From Myxocyprinus asiaticus (taxonomy: Eukaryota; Chordata; Actinopteri; Cypriniformes; Catostomidae): DNA of 64,000 bases. The stretch covers positions 14,239,001 to 14,303,000 of the forward strand of contig NC_059382.1 in assembly GCF_019703515.2 (NCBI RefSeq), in the 5' to 3' direction. Positions 45,706 through 58,085 of this stretch are shown here, piece by piece. How positions within the stretch are numbered: the stretch's first letter is position 1; each line of letters starts with the position of its first letter. The notes beneath the pieces are model-generated. The model did no database searches and was not told the DNA's origin. It saw nothing but the letters and a program-made list of their open reading frames with translations. Made by a program: the position numbers and the translations under genes.

Positions 45706-46421
45706 TTAAAGGGATAGTCCACCCAAAAATGAAAATTATGTCATCATTTACTCACCCTTATGTCGTTCCAAACCTGTATGACTAATTTGACGTCTGTGCA
45801 ACACAAAAGGAGATGTTAGGCAGAATGTTAGGGACTGACAGCCTGGAGCTGTCAGAACTGTAGCACAGTGTTGTGCATTTGGTTACAGGGACCCAGGTTC
45901 GAATCCGGCTTGGGTCATGTTGTAATCCCATTCCCTGTTTCTCTCCCACTTTCCTGTCCAACTACTAGTTACAAAAGGGTTAAATAAAAAGAGAGGGTCC
46001 ATAGGCTTGTACACTCATTCACATTTGGATGAGGAAATGACTCAAGAGGAAGCCAAGGCCAGATCCACTGGTATGCAATGCAGTTTTGAGAAGAGGGAAC
46101 TACATTTGGAGATGGTTAATCTCAAGAGACAAGGGAAAGAGAGCAGGACTCCACTGCTAAAATGGGACGTTACAAAGACTGTGATCCAATGTGACTCAGT
46201 TCTTTGCTTTTCTCAAACCTAAGCCCTGAAGATCACAACCAGCCATTGTGTTATTTACCTAAGTCAAGTGAGAATTTTATGTTATTCCTTGAGAATTACC
46301 ACAAATTGAAAATACAACAATATACCAGTCTAAGAGCAGTTAAATATACACAGTAGCTCACAAAAAATTTTTTGCAAAGTGAGTAAATGATCTCTGATTT
46401 TTGGGTGAACTGTCCCTTTCA
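45706..46421. mobile_element. TTAAAGGGATAGTTCACCC-type MITE, split copy
   Basis: The left half TTAAAGGGATAGTCCACCC to GGAGATGTTAGGCAGAATG (45706-45830) and the right end AGTAAATGATC...GGGTGAACTGTCCCTTT (46380-46421) face each other across about 540 bp that includes a SINE. The simplest reading is one MITE opened by later insertion. Confidence 0.55.
45851..45990 (+). mobile_element. tRNA-derived SINE of a second family (DANA/HE1-like)
   Basis: It contains TGTAGCACAGTG (A box region) and GGTTCGAATCC (B box, 45896-45906), followed by a TTCCCTGTTTCTCTCCCACT-type tail and TAAATAAAAA. The layout resembles the DANA/HE1 group of fish SINEs. It is clearly different from the five-copy SINE family elsewhere in the window. 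Confidence 0.65.
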
Positions 46422-47578
46422 CACTCTTTACTTTGGTGTTGCATCATCAATGGCTGAATGAGTTAAAAAAAAAAATCAAAAGGTATTTTGAGCTGATCAT
46501 TTTTCGAAGGTTACAGTCCCTGATTTACGACTGTTGACATTTAAATAGACCAGCTGCCTTTGCCTTGCAAAGAAACTGAGAGAAGGTGTAAAAATCCATA
46601 GATGTTTTAGTGTTTGCTCCTTGCTAGGGTCGACCCTGCTTTACAGCCAATGAATTTACAGCTGAAAAGATTTCAAGTGTTGCACAGACTATGGTTTCAA
46701 TCAGACCCTTCACTCACTTGTATAACAGCTTGTTATACAGAATGCGCCTTAGCCCAAACACAATGCCTCACCCACTACATATACATTTAGTAACATACTC
46801 ATGTTTCTTAATGTGTGCTTTTCACACAAACTCACTCTGTCTGCCTTAATTCCCCCATGTATTAATTCACTTTGAAAGCATGCTTGTATTAAGCTATAAG
46901 GGCAGGAATTCTATGACACTAGAACACACACATGCTTGTTGTATATGGGCTCATATCCCAGAGTGTATTTGCAATCTCAAAAGGCTGATGTGGTAACCAG
47001 AGCTGGTGTGAATTCCTGGCTAGCACAAATGATTCTAACAGTGACTGATGGCCACCTACATTAGGCTACAGAGAATTGGGGGAATAACCTACTGCCCCCA
47101 ACAATACCATAAGTCTATTGAGAATGAGTGAGGGGGTCTGCTGTGAACAGACGACCAAATTAAGATCCCTCCTCCATCTCCCTTTTCCTTTCATCTGTCT
47201 GTCCAATAGTATGAATAATGAAACAGTAACAAAAAGATGAAGAGAGGAGAGGCCAAGCAAAATGACTCTTATTCGTCTATTTTAAGGATTATTTTCTCTT
47301 TAAATTGTACATTATTTACAATGTTGCTAAAGCAATTATGACTATTTCTTTTGCTCAAACTTAGGGTTAGGGGTTTGAACAATGATACCTCAAAATGTGT
47401 GGTTTTGTGTAATTGTTGAGGAGAGGTGTGCTGATGGTTTTCTACGAGATCAGACTTAAGGCTAATTTATACTTACTGAGCAACAGGCTTTGTTTAGATT
47501 GCCTATACAGTTCACAAAATGCACTTAAGGTTTTGTTCTGCTAAGGTGTTCATTTGGAAAATTTCTTCTGTTTGCCCA
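46422..47578. other. Intronic sequence, no feature recognised
   Basis: Nothing distinctive was identified. Confidence 0.45.
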
Positions 47579-47589
47579 CATCCCTGAAA

Positions 47590-47974
47590 ATATTTTTATT
47601 TTTTTCTCTCCCCATTTCTCCCCAATTTGGAAAGGCCAATTCCCAATGTGCTCGAAGTCCTCATGGTGGCATAATGACTCGCCTCAATCCGGGTGTTGTA
47701 GGATGAATCTCAGTTGCCTCCGCGTCTAAGACCGTCAATCCACGCATCTTATCACATGGCTTGTTGGGCGCGTTACCGTGGAGACATAGGAGGCTTCACG
47801 GAATTCTCCGCGCCATCCATGCACAACTTACCACATGCCTCACCGAGAGCGAGAACCACATTATAGCGACCACGAGGAGGTTAACCCAACGTGACTCTAC
47901 CCACCCTAGCAACCAGGCCACTTGGTTGCTTAGGAAGCCTGACTGGAGTCAATCAGCACACCCTGGATTCGAGC
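47590..47974 (-). mobile_element. tRNA-derived SINE, copy 3 (5'-truncated at the B box)
   Basis: Minus-strand copy of the SINE at 52806. It is flanked by the perfect 11 bp duplication CATCCCTGAAA (47579-47589 and 47975-47985). The 5' end, at the right, stops within GGATTCGAGC, the B box, so the promoter head is missing, as expected from incomplete reverse transcription. Confidence 0.88.
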
Positions 47975-48279
47975 CATCCCTGAAATTCTTGATCTAAGAG
48001 AACTTGGCTAATCGGAGAGCATTGATGATTCATTAAAACTAGTCGTCAGTGTGGTTTAGACTTGATGTAATTTTATTTATTTTCCTCGACAAACTATTTT
48101 GATTTTGAATTTTAAAATGATGCCGCATGTAGTATAAATGCAAGCTTTTTTTCACCTGCTTTAGTAAGCTCAAGAGAAGAATATGTTAGGCTTTATGAAT
48201 TTCACCTGGTGAACAATAAAACAGGCAAAAAAAAAAAAATCCATTAAAGGAAGGACCCTAGCTATGTGTACAGAAAAGA

Positions 48280-49123
48280 CAGTGTTGGGGAGTAACGGAA
48301 TACATGTAACGGGAATACGTATTTAAAATACAAAATATAAGTAACTGTATTCCACTACAGTTACAATTTAAATCATTGGTATTTAGAATACAGTTACATT
48401 CAAAAAGTATTTTGATTACTGAAGAGATTACTTTGCATTTTATTGTCATTTGTTTCATTTAACATTTAGTCCTTTCAGATGGAAAACATTTAAACATAAA
48501 TGGCGTTATCCAAAGTGCATTTGAACAGCGGTGAAACATTTTCTTATGATGTGTTGCATTCATACGAGCAGACAGAGAGTTTGAAGTAAGTCTGGAGCAG
48601 AAGAAATAGAAATAAACCTTGTGTAAATTGTCAGCTTTAAGCTAAGCTAAAATGCTATTTCTAGCCATTTTACACGCACGTTACCAGGCACGATGATATT
48701 TTTTTTATCAAGAAAATTCACGTTGGATCATAATTTCTTTTTTTCTATTAAGACCTTTGATATTAGGGCAAAAATCATATTCTTGATAATAATTTTTGCA
48801 TTGTTTTCCTGTAAAAATATCTAAAAATCTTTGAAACAAGATCAGTTAGATTAATCTTGTTTAAGAAACAACACTGCATAAGATATTTAGGTTTTTCAGA
48901 GAATGTATTTTTAACATGTGTATTTTGTCTTACTGTACTGGCAGAGTTGTTATAGTCAAAACAAGTGAAAAAAATCTACCAGTGCTGAAGAAGTAATCCA
49001 AAGTATTTAGAATACGTTACTGACCTTGAGTAATCTAACGGAATATGTTACAAATTACATTTTATAGCATGTATTCTGTATTCTGTAGTGGAATACATTT
49101 CAAAAGTAACCCTCCCAACCCTG
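48280..49123. mobile_element. hAT-like non-autonomous element with 'CAGTGTTGGGGAGTAAC' end
   Basis: The left end CAGTGTTGGGGAGTAACGGA and the right end GTAACCCTCCCAACCCTG are imperfect inverted repeats. Inward, GGAATACATGTAACG is mirrored by AACGGAATATGTTACA-like sequence. The flanks AGAAAAGA and AGAAATTA agree at 6 of 8 positions, weak support for an 8 bp duplication. It contains a nested MITE fragment at 48775-48985. Confidence 0.65.
48775..48985. mobile_element. Foldback MITE, 'TTGTTTTCCAGT' family, copy 4 (nested)
   Basis: TTGCATTGTTTTCCTGTAAA, ATATCTAAAAATCTTTGAAAC, and TTCAGAGAATGTATTTTTAAC match other copies. It lies inside the hAT-like element at 48280-49123. Confidence 0.6.
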
Positions 49124-49164
49124 AGAAATTACCAGATTTCATAGAGACTTGGAGGTGGGCTTTT

Positions 49165-49320
49165 TGACTCAGGCCAGGAGGCAACCTCTTAGCAACCACC
49201 CAGAACACCCTAGCACTTAAACCACTCAAGACATCTTTACAGCTTCATGTCAATGCCCTGGCAACCACCCCAAGAAAAACCCTAGCATCGTGGCAGCAAG
49301 TTTTGCATGGGTAGGCACCA
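49165..49320. repeat. CCCTAGCA-rich repeat
   Basis: Recurring units AGCAACCACCCAGAACACCC, TGGCAACCACCCC and ACCCTAGCAT. A minisatellite-like fish repeat. Confidence 0.55.
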
Positions 49321-50329
49321 CTCACAATTGCTTTGGAAAATCTAAAATTCAAGATTTGTTTAAATTTTCAGTTTGAATAGTTTCAGACAGGCTGCTTCGG
49401 TAAGAACAGCTAGCCAGTACATTGCCTCTTGCTAGTGCATAACTAGGTCTGTAACTAAAGCAATCAATGCTGTGTTTTATAATATAAACATAAATAAGAG
49501 CACTCAGTGAGGAGTGCTCCATTTGCAAACTGAGTGGAATTTTTAAGTCTGAGCATCTCAGTATAAAACATGCAGTAAAACAATTAGCAGCGCACATCAT
49601 CTTCAACACATGGATGTACATCGTAGCCTGCAAGCTGAAAAGAGTGGAGGATTGTACATATAGGACCAGAGAGCACTGATTTGTATTGGAAAAGCTGATG
49701 ACCTTGTCTCGAATAGGTACAGTAATAGTAAGCATCTGGAAAAAATGTAGCACAAATGCTACAACAGAAGAATGCTAGGCTAGCATAGCCTGTCTCACGA
49801 CCCTCAAAACATTTCCCTCCAATCTAAACGCTTTTCCCTTTCACATACCCCCTGTCCTCAACTTGTTGAGAGCATCTCCCTACGGAGGTGTTGGGTTCCA
49901 CACAAGTGCTCCGAGCCCAACACACCTGTCTCTGCTTGCCTTATGTCCATCAAAGACATCTAAACATTGCCCGTCTACAGGATAGGCAGATTGAGTCAGC
50001 AGGCACAGCTGCCCCAGTCCCTGCCCCAAACACCCTACATAAGACCATCCAAACCTGCTCCCACTTTCCCCAAAGCTCTGTCATTTCTAGGCACTGCTAA
50101 TTGCTAATTGTCCTCTCCAGTCTGGGCGTCCTCCTCTGGCTGGTGAGTCATCTCTTTGGAGCTAACCGAGGCGCCCAGGCCTAGGGATACTGGGCACACT
50201 TTCTGCTCTGGTTCTTTATCACAACCTTCCAGTGTCTCCAAACCCAGAGCCAAGTTTCAAATCCAGCCCACTCCTTATCATTCCCTTCACCACTAACTTT
50301 TTTATTTTAGTTCAATTGTAATATTGGAC
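49321..50329. other. Intronic sequence, no gene recognised
   Basis: The minus-strand frame at 49349-49753 (134 codons) has no recognisable domain and ordinary intronic composition. Confidence 0.45.
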
Positions 50330-51025
50330 TGTAAAAAGTATTTACCTTGATCAAAAAGATGAATACAGTATGACTGATGAAGATCTAAACATCCTTAAAA
50401 CAATATATTTACTAAAGAAGCAACATTTTGATCCAGGTAGATAATATGACTTGTTTTCAGATAATATATTTTGAATTAAGTCCTTTTCTTATCCCATCAG
50501 AAAATTACTTTTCTTTCAAGCATAAATCTACAAAAATTAGTGATGCTTAAAACAAGAAAAGCAGTTTGCCAATGAGGTAAGAAAAATAATCTTTTCAAGA
50601 TTCTGTATATTTAACAAAAATTACTCACATTCACATTTAGTCATTTAGCAGACACTTTTATCCAAAGCAACTTATTAAGGAGGAACATAACAAGCAATCT
50701 GTCATACAAAAGTCAAGAATATCTGCAGTATCGCACTGCCAAGTACCAAAAGTAGAGTTGAGCAGAAGAAAGAGACAGACAAGGAAAGGCTTTTTTAATT
50801 ATTATTAAATAATTAATTAGTAAGTGCCATTATTGTGAACTGGTTAAGTCCTCACGAAAGAGATGTGTTTTTAGTTGTTTCATGAATGTTGAGATGTTTT
50901 CAGGAGATTGTGTAGAGGTTGGAAAGTCATTCCACCATAGAGGAACAGAGAAAGTACTGTAAATCATCCACTGATGTTAAGATATTTTACTGGAAAACAA
51001 GACAAAAATACTGATTAAAAAATAG
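50330..51025. mobile_element. Foldback MITE, 'TTGTTTTCCAGT' family, copy 5, interrupted
   Basis: The left part (50330-50625) has ACATCCTTAAAACAATATAT and CTTATCCCATCAG. The right arm AAGATATTTTACTGGAAAAC with ACAAGACAAAAATACTGATT is at 50975-51022. The two are separated by an unrelated insertion. Confidence 0.65.
50626..50972 (+). mobile_element. 'CATTTAGCAGACACTTTTATCC' repeat, nested copy
   Basis: It starts TTCACATTTAGTCATTTAGC and contains TTATCCAAAGCAACTTA, then GAAAGAGATGTGTTTTTAG and GGAAAGTCATTCCACCATAG, a repeat body very common in teleosts. Related pieces are at 56480 and 59699. It interrupts the MITE at 50330-51025. Confidence 0.7.
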
Positions 51026-52609
51026 TTATGGTAGTGCAGAGCTGACTAACTGGGACCACCAGAAAAGTTTTCTTTTTCAGGCAAAGCCGTTTTATTGTAG
51101 TCCTGAGCATGTGCTGTTGTGTTTTCAGTTTTCTAGTTTTCATAATGTGTATTAATCTGCTCGGAGTTTACTCAACAGATGACCTTATCCATGGCAACGG
51201 TAGAATGCCTGCCGTTTTACATCATGCACACAATCTGTTCCCCATTTCGTACAGCTGGAATTTGAGTGAGGCAATGGGGTTGAGGAGCCAAGCAAGGCCG
51301 TAGAACTCAACCTGAAAATGAGACACCCCCTCTACCGCCTTTTAAGGCTCTCTGCACCAGGAGAATATACTGTCAGCTCACAGAAATACAGTGTTTAAAA
51401 TGAACATACACCATATGCAATTACCCACATATGAATGGATTTCACATCTGCTCCCTGATGCATACAGATGTGTGGACAGAAGGCGTTTGTATGTAATGTA
51501 GAACTGGCTGACATAGAACTGGCTGATACAGAACTGTACACTTGTAGCTGCATCACTTCTCAGATGAAGACAGTTGGGTCTGGTAGAGTGACTGCACAGG
51601 GACAATCATTATACAGCCTTGCTAAGCCTCAGGAAACCATGGCAAGCAACTTGTGCTGCCATATAGACACAGCCGATAAATGCTTGTCTTCCTGCACAAT
51701 TAGAGTCCAGCTCCAAGCCCCTTTGGGCTGCCTTAGGTAAACGTACATCTCACGTCTAAAAAGACGTGATCAGCACTGACTTGTCAGGAGAAGTTTTACT
51801 CTGCAGAGGCTGCCAAAATGCATACGTAACCAGAGCTATTATCCAACTCTACTGAGGGAGTTACAGGAGTTACCAAACACCACTCTGAATAAAGAAGTTC
51901 TCCCTTAGGAACAGAGAAGTATTACACTCATTTAAGTATGTGGGTGTCTTTACAATGGACTTGGCTTTTTTCCTCTCTCCTGAAGTTTGGCATTGAGCTC
52001 CCAGTTCTGGCCAGCCGACAAGCTCCTGTGCAGCAGAGTAAAGTGGTAGCATTTCATGACAATGGGGCTTCTGAAACGCTGCTCTCTCTGCCTGCACCTG
52101 CCCAGCGTGGGCAAGGGAGGTGAAATAGTGGGTATGTAGGTTGAAAGCACTGATTGTGAAGTCTTCGGTGCACGTGTGGCCTGCCTATGTTCCCACTCCG
52201 CTTTCAACTTTAGCATGAAGACTGAGGGGTTAGTAATTATAGACAAGGCAGGAGTGACTGGAAGATCAATCTTTATAAGGCTTTGTATCCTGACTTATTT
52301 GCATGCTCTTTTTTGGGAAAGCCCAAGTCGTGCATCCGCTTGACGCTTTGGGAAGCATTTGGCTTTGGCGATAGCTGAGAAGCAAATAGCAATTAGCAAT
52401 CAGCAAAATAGCAATTAGCAATCTTCTTTGTGTCTGCGGTCGAAGGTTTTATGTGACTGAAAAGGCAACATCATACAGCTAGAATGCAACAAGTAGAGCA
52501 GATTAAAATCTACATCTTTGTTTTACAAAAAAATTCAAAATAATCACAGGGATGACAAGATATAATTTGTAAAACTCCTACAAAATGAACTATTAAAAAT
52601 ATATTCACC
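51026..52609. other. Intronic sequence, no gene recognised
   Basis: Minor direct repeat AGAACTGGCTGA[C/T]A[C/T]AGAACTG at 51500-51535, and a GCAATTAGCAAT repeat at 52387-52425. No coding evidence. Confidence 0.5.
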
Positions 52610-52790
52610 AAAATGTTATTTTAACCCTTACAAAAAGCACTGTGGCGGTACTATGGTGTCAGATGGTAATAACATGCTACTTTTCATATACCATGATATT
52701 TATTAAATAATTATATGGAATTACCATGGCACATGTCCAAAATGCTGTGGTATTTTCTTACTAGTGAAATGCTAGCAAAGCTTTATGTCC
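52610..52790. repeat. 'ACCATGGTA'-type repeat fragment
   Basis: It contains TACTATGGTGTCAGATGGTA, ATACCATGATATTTA and ATTACCATGGCACATGTCC. Related to 61930-62130. Confidence 0.45.
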
Positions 52791-52805
52791 AAGAATACTT
52801 GTTCT

Positions 52806-53231
52806 GGGAGCCTAGGTAGCTCAGTGGTAAAATACGCTGGCTACCACCCCTGGAGTTCGCTAGTTCGAATCCCAGGGCATGCTGAGTGACTTCAGCCAGG
52901 TCTCCTAAGCAACCAAATTGGCCCGGTAGCTAGGGAGGGTAGAGTCACATGGGGTAACCTCCTTGTGATCACTATAATGTGGTTCGTTCTCGGTGGGGTG
53001 CGTGGTGAGTTGAGCGTGGTTGCCGCGGTGGATGGCGTGAAGCCTCCAGACACGCTATGTCTCCGTAGCAACGCACTCAACAAGCCACGTGATAAGATGC
53101 ATGGGTTGATGATCTCAGACGTGGAGGCAGCTGGGATTCATCCTCCGCCACCCGGACTGAGGAAAATCACCACGCAACCACGAGGACTTAAAAGCACATT
53201 GGGAATTGGGCATTCCAAATTGAAAAAAAAA
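52806..53231 (+). mobile_element. tRNA-derived SINE, copy 4 (full length reference copy)
   Basis: A 426 bp element. The tRNA-like head is GGAGCCTAGGTAGCTCAGTG (A box) and TAGTTCGAATCC (B box, 52861-52872), then a body with GGTAGAGTCACATGGGGTAA, AACAAGCCACGTGATAAGAT and AGGACTTAAAAGCAC, and a tail GGGCATTCCAAATTG plus poly-A. It is flanked by a perfect 15 bp duplication AAGAATACTTGTTCT (52791-52805 and 53232-53246), which shows LINE-assisted insertion. The intact boxes make it the youngest-looking copy. Confidence 0.92.
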
Positions 53232-53246
53232 AAGAATACTTGTTCT

Positions 53247-54546
53247 GAATTCATTTAATTTTATACATGCCATTCATGATCCTGCTTCTTGCTAATGACA
53301 TTGTATGATTATTATATATATTAAAAAAATAGATTATTTATAAGGCTGTTGATTTAACATGTTTATTCAGAGTGATTATTTAAAAAAATACTCCAACATT
53401 TAAAATGAAAAATTAATGCAATTAATAATGCCGCCTGTATGTAAATTCCATAATAAGGAATTTTTCCAAGTTTCAAATTTAATCAATTGATAGCCCTAAT
53501 TATAATTTTTTTTTAATTAATAGCAAAACAGGTACACATCTGTCTTATAAACATCAAAGAATACCAAATCAAAGTGACTGAGAGACAATTGGTGAAGGCC
53601 AGTGGGCTGCACCCCTCCCATTCCTCATCCTAAATAATTCTAGAAGGCCACGGTCACATGACCAGCTCTGGAGGTCCCCTGTGCTGACTTGAAGAACAAC
53701 TGTTCTCCCTAACTCTAATGCTGATCCACATACAGCTCTGCCACACTAGGCTCCAGTATCAAGGAGAGATAATCAAATAAACAGTATAATAATTCTGGAT
53801 ATATCTTCTCGATAAGTATCAAGTAGCAGTCTTGCTTTTGGATATTTATGCACGCAAATTCCCAAATGTATACTCTCTGAAACCCACAGCTGATGCATAT
53901 GCATGCTAGTCCTACAAGGCTAGGGGGGTCAAAGACAATTAGCCATGGCCGATCTGTTGTAATTAATACAAGCATACAGCCCTTGTGCTGAAGGGGACTT
54001 TTCGACAGCTGATGGCTTTGTAGACTGAAGGAGAAAGGAATCACTAGGGTCTGGTGTGCTCGAGTTGGTTTATAGTGAGTGGTTTAGTGAGTTTGTGTGA
54101 GTGGGTATGTTCGAGGCAGGGTTATTATAGTTTCCATTTTTAATTGAGTTTCTATTTCTAATTTATTATTAATTTGTCCATTTAATAATTTCTTTTTTTT
54201 TTTTTTATAGTTTTTTCTGTTTAATTTCAGTTTTTATCTTAGTATTTTATGTTAATGTGTTAACTTTATTCAAATACATTTAAAGTGTTATATTTCTCAT
54301 GGCCATCATCACTAGGTGTTATCACATTGCTATAGTGCCATTTTCATGTTTAATGAAGACAGGTTGTAAAATTTTCACATTTTATAATAAACCGTGTATC
54401 AAAAACTAAAACTTAAATTAATTTGTGGTCATTTGAGTTGTATTGAAGTTTTGGAGTCATGAAAATATTTTAGTTTAGTTTTAGCTTTTCCTATTATGAT
54501 ACATTTTGTTAAACTTGGTAAAACTAATAAATACTTTTTCAAGAAA

Positions 54547-54548
<2 letters not shown>
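53247..54548. other. Intronic sequence with a candidate conserved block
   Basis: No gene. The interval 53900-54040 has TGTAATTAATACAAGC and CAGCTGATGG motifs and low repeat content. AT-rich sequence follows. Confidence 0.3.

Positions 54549-54595
<47 letters not shown>
54549..54595. repeat. (TA)n microsatellite
   Basis: Pure TA tract. Confidence 0.95.
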
Positions 54596-54599
<4 letters not shown>

Positions 54600-55449
54600 A
54601 ATAAATATTACATTTTATTATATAATATAAATGATATTAATTTTTTAATTTTTTTAAATACTTTTTTTTTTTTTTGCAAAAGTGTTTTCCTTTCATTTTC
54701 ATTTTAGTTTAATTAACAATAATAACACTGGTTCAGGGGTCATTCAGTGGGGATTAGAGATACTGGGAGGCAAATGGGTGGAGCAAGAGGCAGCTGCGGA
54801 ACCCAGTGCCTTTAGAGACTCTGTGGAGGCATAGAGAGGGAGCTTTGTCTCCTCTGCAAGGAGGCTGGACCTGCTCCAAAAGGAAACCCACCGCCAACAC
54901 TCAATGCTCCTCTTTGTCATCCCTCACCACCTTCCGTTTTAGAGGAAAGGTGCCCCCCAACTCCACACAATGCAGCTTTCCATTGTTCTAATGTTATGTA
55001 AGGGGCTTTTCTTAAGCCCTAAATGTTTCAGTGCAAAGGCTAAATTGCCCCAATCCAGGACACAGGCATTAAATGAGTTTGCAGTTATAACCTCAATATG
55101 CAATGGGAGGGATCACTACAGCAACCGGCAAGTCAGGTGTCATTATGACAGACCTTTAATGGTAGAAATGTGCTGGAGTGTCCCATGACTGTGTTTAAAT
55201 GCTCAGGAAAAAATGACTAAATTAATAATAATAATAGTTTTAACGTATATAGCACCTTGGGTGGTTATCAACCAGATGGCTTGATTAGCATGGTGATATT
55301 TGATTTTAATAGAAGATTGCAGCTGTATAATTATTCTGTGTTTAAAGTGTATCAGGATATTGTTTTATTTATATCTATTAATATTCATCTGATTTCCTTA
55401 ATGTATTTTCCAAAAGTTTAGGTATTAAGAATTCTCTGTATTTAGGGTG
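54596..55449. other. Intronic sequence, no feature recognised
   Basis: No coding evidence or clear repeat. Confidence 0.45.
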
Positions 55450-55572
55450 CCTTTTTCAAAACAATAATTTCCATGATGTTTCCAAAAACTTTATACGATT
55501 TTTCCAGCCCTGCAAACCATAATATTAAAATTCCCTGATATTTCTAGGTTTTCCATTACTGTGGGAACCCTG
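55450..55572. repeat. 'CAGGGTTCCCAC' repeat fragment
   Basis: It ends CCATTACTGTGGGAACCCTG and contains AAAATTCCCTGATATTTC, shared with 42350-42481. Confidence 0.55.
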
Positions 55573-56475
55573 TGTATTTTTTTTTTCTAATTTTTTATTT
55601 TTTTTATATATAATAATTCTTATACTCATTTTAATAAATATCTCATCTCCACAAGAGATTAATATCTTTTCAATTTTGAAATTGTCTTAAGGCTACTGTT
55701 TTTGTTTACGTTCTGTTTTAAACAACCAGTGAGAGCAGCAGGACATCTGCCACTGCTTTCTTTCCCCTCCGCGGGAACTTCAAAATGGAGGCAGCACTGC
55801 TGTTATACGATTGGCTGTGTGAGACTGTGGCCTCTCTACGTGACCAGACTGCAAGAGTACACATCTTTACTGTGACTGATTCTCTCTCTCAGACCGTGCA
55901 TCTGTCTCACACTAAGCCCAGTGGCACACATCGGCACAGAAGCGAGAGACATCTTTGTTGCCTGTCTACCTGCCTGGTGAGGCTGCAGTGACAGAAAAAG
56001 ACCTCCATAATGATGATGGTAGAGGGGAACCTCTTGCTTCTGGAGCCGTCACTTTAATTCCCATCTCTGAAGCAACCGAGTGTAGAGACTAACAAAGCAA
56101 GCTTTGTCTCTAAACGGGGAGTGAGAAACCGTAGGGAGGAGGGTGTGTCTGTGAATAAGACACGCCCTTCAGCTCTGCACCAAACCCCAGGAGACGTCCC
56201 ACCTTTGTGGGACATATCCTGCTCACCTTGTAACTACATTAAAGCAAAGTCCCTTTAAGGCAAGTCAGTCCCATTTGCTTCCACTTTTGTAATGCCCCCC
56301 CGAAGCTATTTTCTATGTAGGTAATAGGCATACAAGTACAGCTCCTATCTACTTGAATAGGGAAAGACATAAATCTCCAAAGTAAAGAGTACACAAAGCC
56401 TTTCATACATCATAAATGTTTTTTTTTGTTTGTTTTTTTTACACAAATCATGCTAAAAACAAATTTTCTATCTGG
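55573..56475. other. Intronic sequence, no gene recognised
   Basis: The plus-strand frame at 55785-55991 (68 codons) has no recognisable domain. Confidence 0.4.
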
Positions 56476-56672
56476 TCCAACTACATTTAGCATTACATTG
56501 ACATTTATTCACTTAAAAGATGCTTTAATCCAACATGCTTTGTATACAAATGTATACAAAGCTACTGCATTCAAGGTATACATTTATCAGTATGTGTGTT
56601 CCCTGGGAACCAACCCCATGACCTTAGTGTTGATAAAAATCATGCTCTAGTTGTGCTACAGGAACAACTAAT
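56476..56672 (-). mobile_element. tRNA-related SINE with 'CATTTA...CAGATGC' body
   Basis: The right part GTGTTCCCTGGGAACCAACC and CCCATGACCTTAGTG, then CATGCTCTAGTTGTGCTACAG, is the reverse complement of a tRNA-like head with B box GGTTCCCAGGGAAC-type sequence. The left part TTGACATTTATTCACTTAAA matches the repeat body at 50626 and 59699. Confidence 0.6.
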
Positions 56673-57504
56673 GTGCATATGTGTTCTGGAGTAAACAAAC
56701 AGGCGATGCTTCTATCATTCTATCTTCTTTCCTATGATTGGTCTGTCTCCTTCCCTTTTAACTGTCTCTGTTAAAGTTGTACCACATGCTCTAGACTATG
56801 TTAGCAAATCTAACACCATTTCACCCTAAGACATGAAGGTCAGATAAAATAAACATGTGTGCCTGCGTGTGTTTTTGCATAAGTTGAGCTGATAAGGTCA
56901 CTTGTTATCTTTTTCTGCCATAACTACATAAATCTCTGTACATACAATATACAATTTGTCAAGCCCCTGAATTGCTGAGCTTTTATTGAACACAGAGGTG
57001 GGTGTATTGGTGGGGGGTGGGGTTAAGTGATGAGCTCATCATAAAATGTGCAGCAGATGACAGTGTGAATGCAGCGAGAGATGACGATGGCTGTCTTCCG
57101 CTGACACATTCATCATCTTTACTCCACTGACAGATGCAGACAAAAGCACAGAGACATACTTGCTTATGTAACATTTCAGGACTATATGACGTCCTGAACA
57201 CTTTTGTATGAAAATGGCTCGTACGAGCCAGCTGTTTCACCACTACACTTCTAATTTTATAGCATTAGTAGCAATATAGTCGACTGACATGGGTTTTTCA
57301 ATGGCCGAAAGCGAGTTGATGGCCCATGTATACATTTATGATTTCAAGGTGATGTGTGTAATTTACTCTATGTTAAAATACTTCCGCTCATCTCAGCATA
57401 AATACAAAAAGATATCGATCTATCATAGGTTGATTACCCCCAAAAGTGTAAAGGATGTAGTTGCTCTGTTTGTCTGAGCATCCTGACAAGCCCGACACCG
57501 CAAT
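56673..57504. other. Intronic sequence, no feature recognised
   Basis: No coding evidence. Confidence 0.45.
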
Positions 57505-58085
57505 GTTGGCTCAACCAATAGTGTTAGTTTTTGGGGTAACTATTTGTTTGTCCGACCAATAAAAGATGGGGCGAGTGTTTGGAAACTCTGTTTGAATCAG
57601 TCATTAGTTGCATCTAAATTCACATATTTTCAGAGTATGTATTGCATATGATGAAGAACGTACTTCTCGGTCATTAAATAGATTTCATACGGAAACGAGG
57701 ACATTGTCGAATGTACTGTACTGCATGACGTATTAATAACAACCGTGTACATTTTTTTACTCTGGTTTTGTTAAACAAGTACAATTTAACCACAAGGAAC
57801 ATGTTTCTTGGTATATATAGCACTTACAGTAGAAAAGAGCTGCCCGATTTGCGGTTCTCCACCATCTTTTATAATTCATCGTTTTGAATATAATGTCTTT
57901 TCAGTTACCATGGGATTATAGGATAGAAAGTGTCCAATGGATGTGCATTTAAGACTCTTGCAGATGTAGTAGGTCATCCTGGTATTTCTCGCCTACTGTT
58001 TTATGAATACTGAGGATCTAGATGTACTACTCAATTGGCAAGTCTATGTGGTGATGCTAGTGGTGCAGAAATTACACACTTCACA
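57505..58085 (+). repeat. Unclassified repeat 'CAACCAATGG...TGGTGATGCTAG', copy 2 with insertion
   Basis: The left block TTGGCTCAACCAATAGTGTT and right block TGGTGATGCTAGTGGTGCAG match the copies at 4862 and 62765, but they are about 400 bp further apart. The extra part, roughly 57605-58045, begins TTGCATCTAAATTCACATAT and is probably a nested repeat. Confidence 0.6.

Noticed and set aside
45896..45906. B box as part of a tRNA gene
   Set aside because: It is followed by a DANA/HE1-like tail instead of an acceptor stem.
49165..49320. Regularly spaced CCCTAGCA units as a CRISPR-like array
   Set aside because: Units are irregular and contiguous without unique spacers, and the genome is vertebrate.
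49349..49753. 134-codon minus-strand open frame
   Set aside because: AT-rich intronic composition and no domain or homologue recognised; an open frame of this size is expected by chance in 64 kb.
52862..52872. tRNA-like boxes as a functional tRNA gene
   Set aside because: The A and B boxes belong to a SINE with a 15 bp target duplication and an A-rich tail; no cloverleaf for a full tRNA follows.
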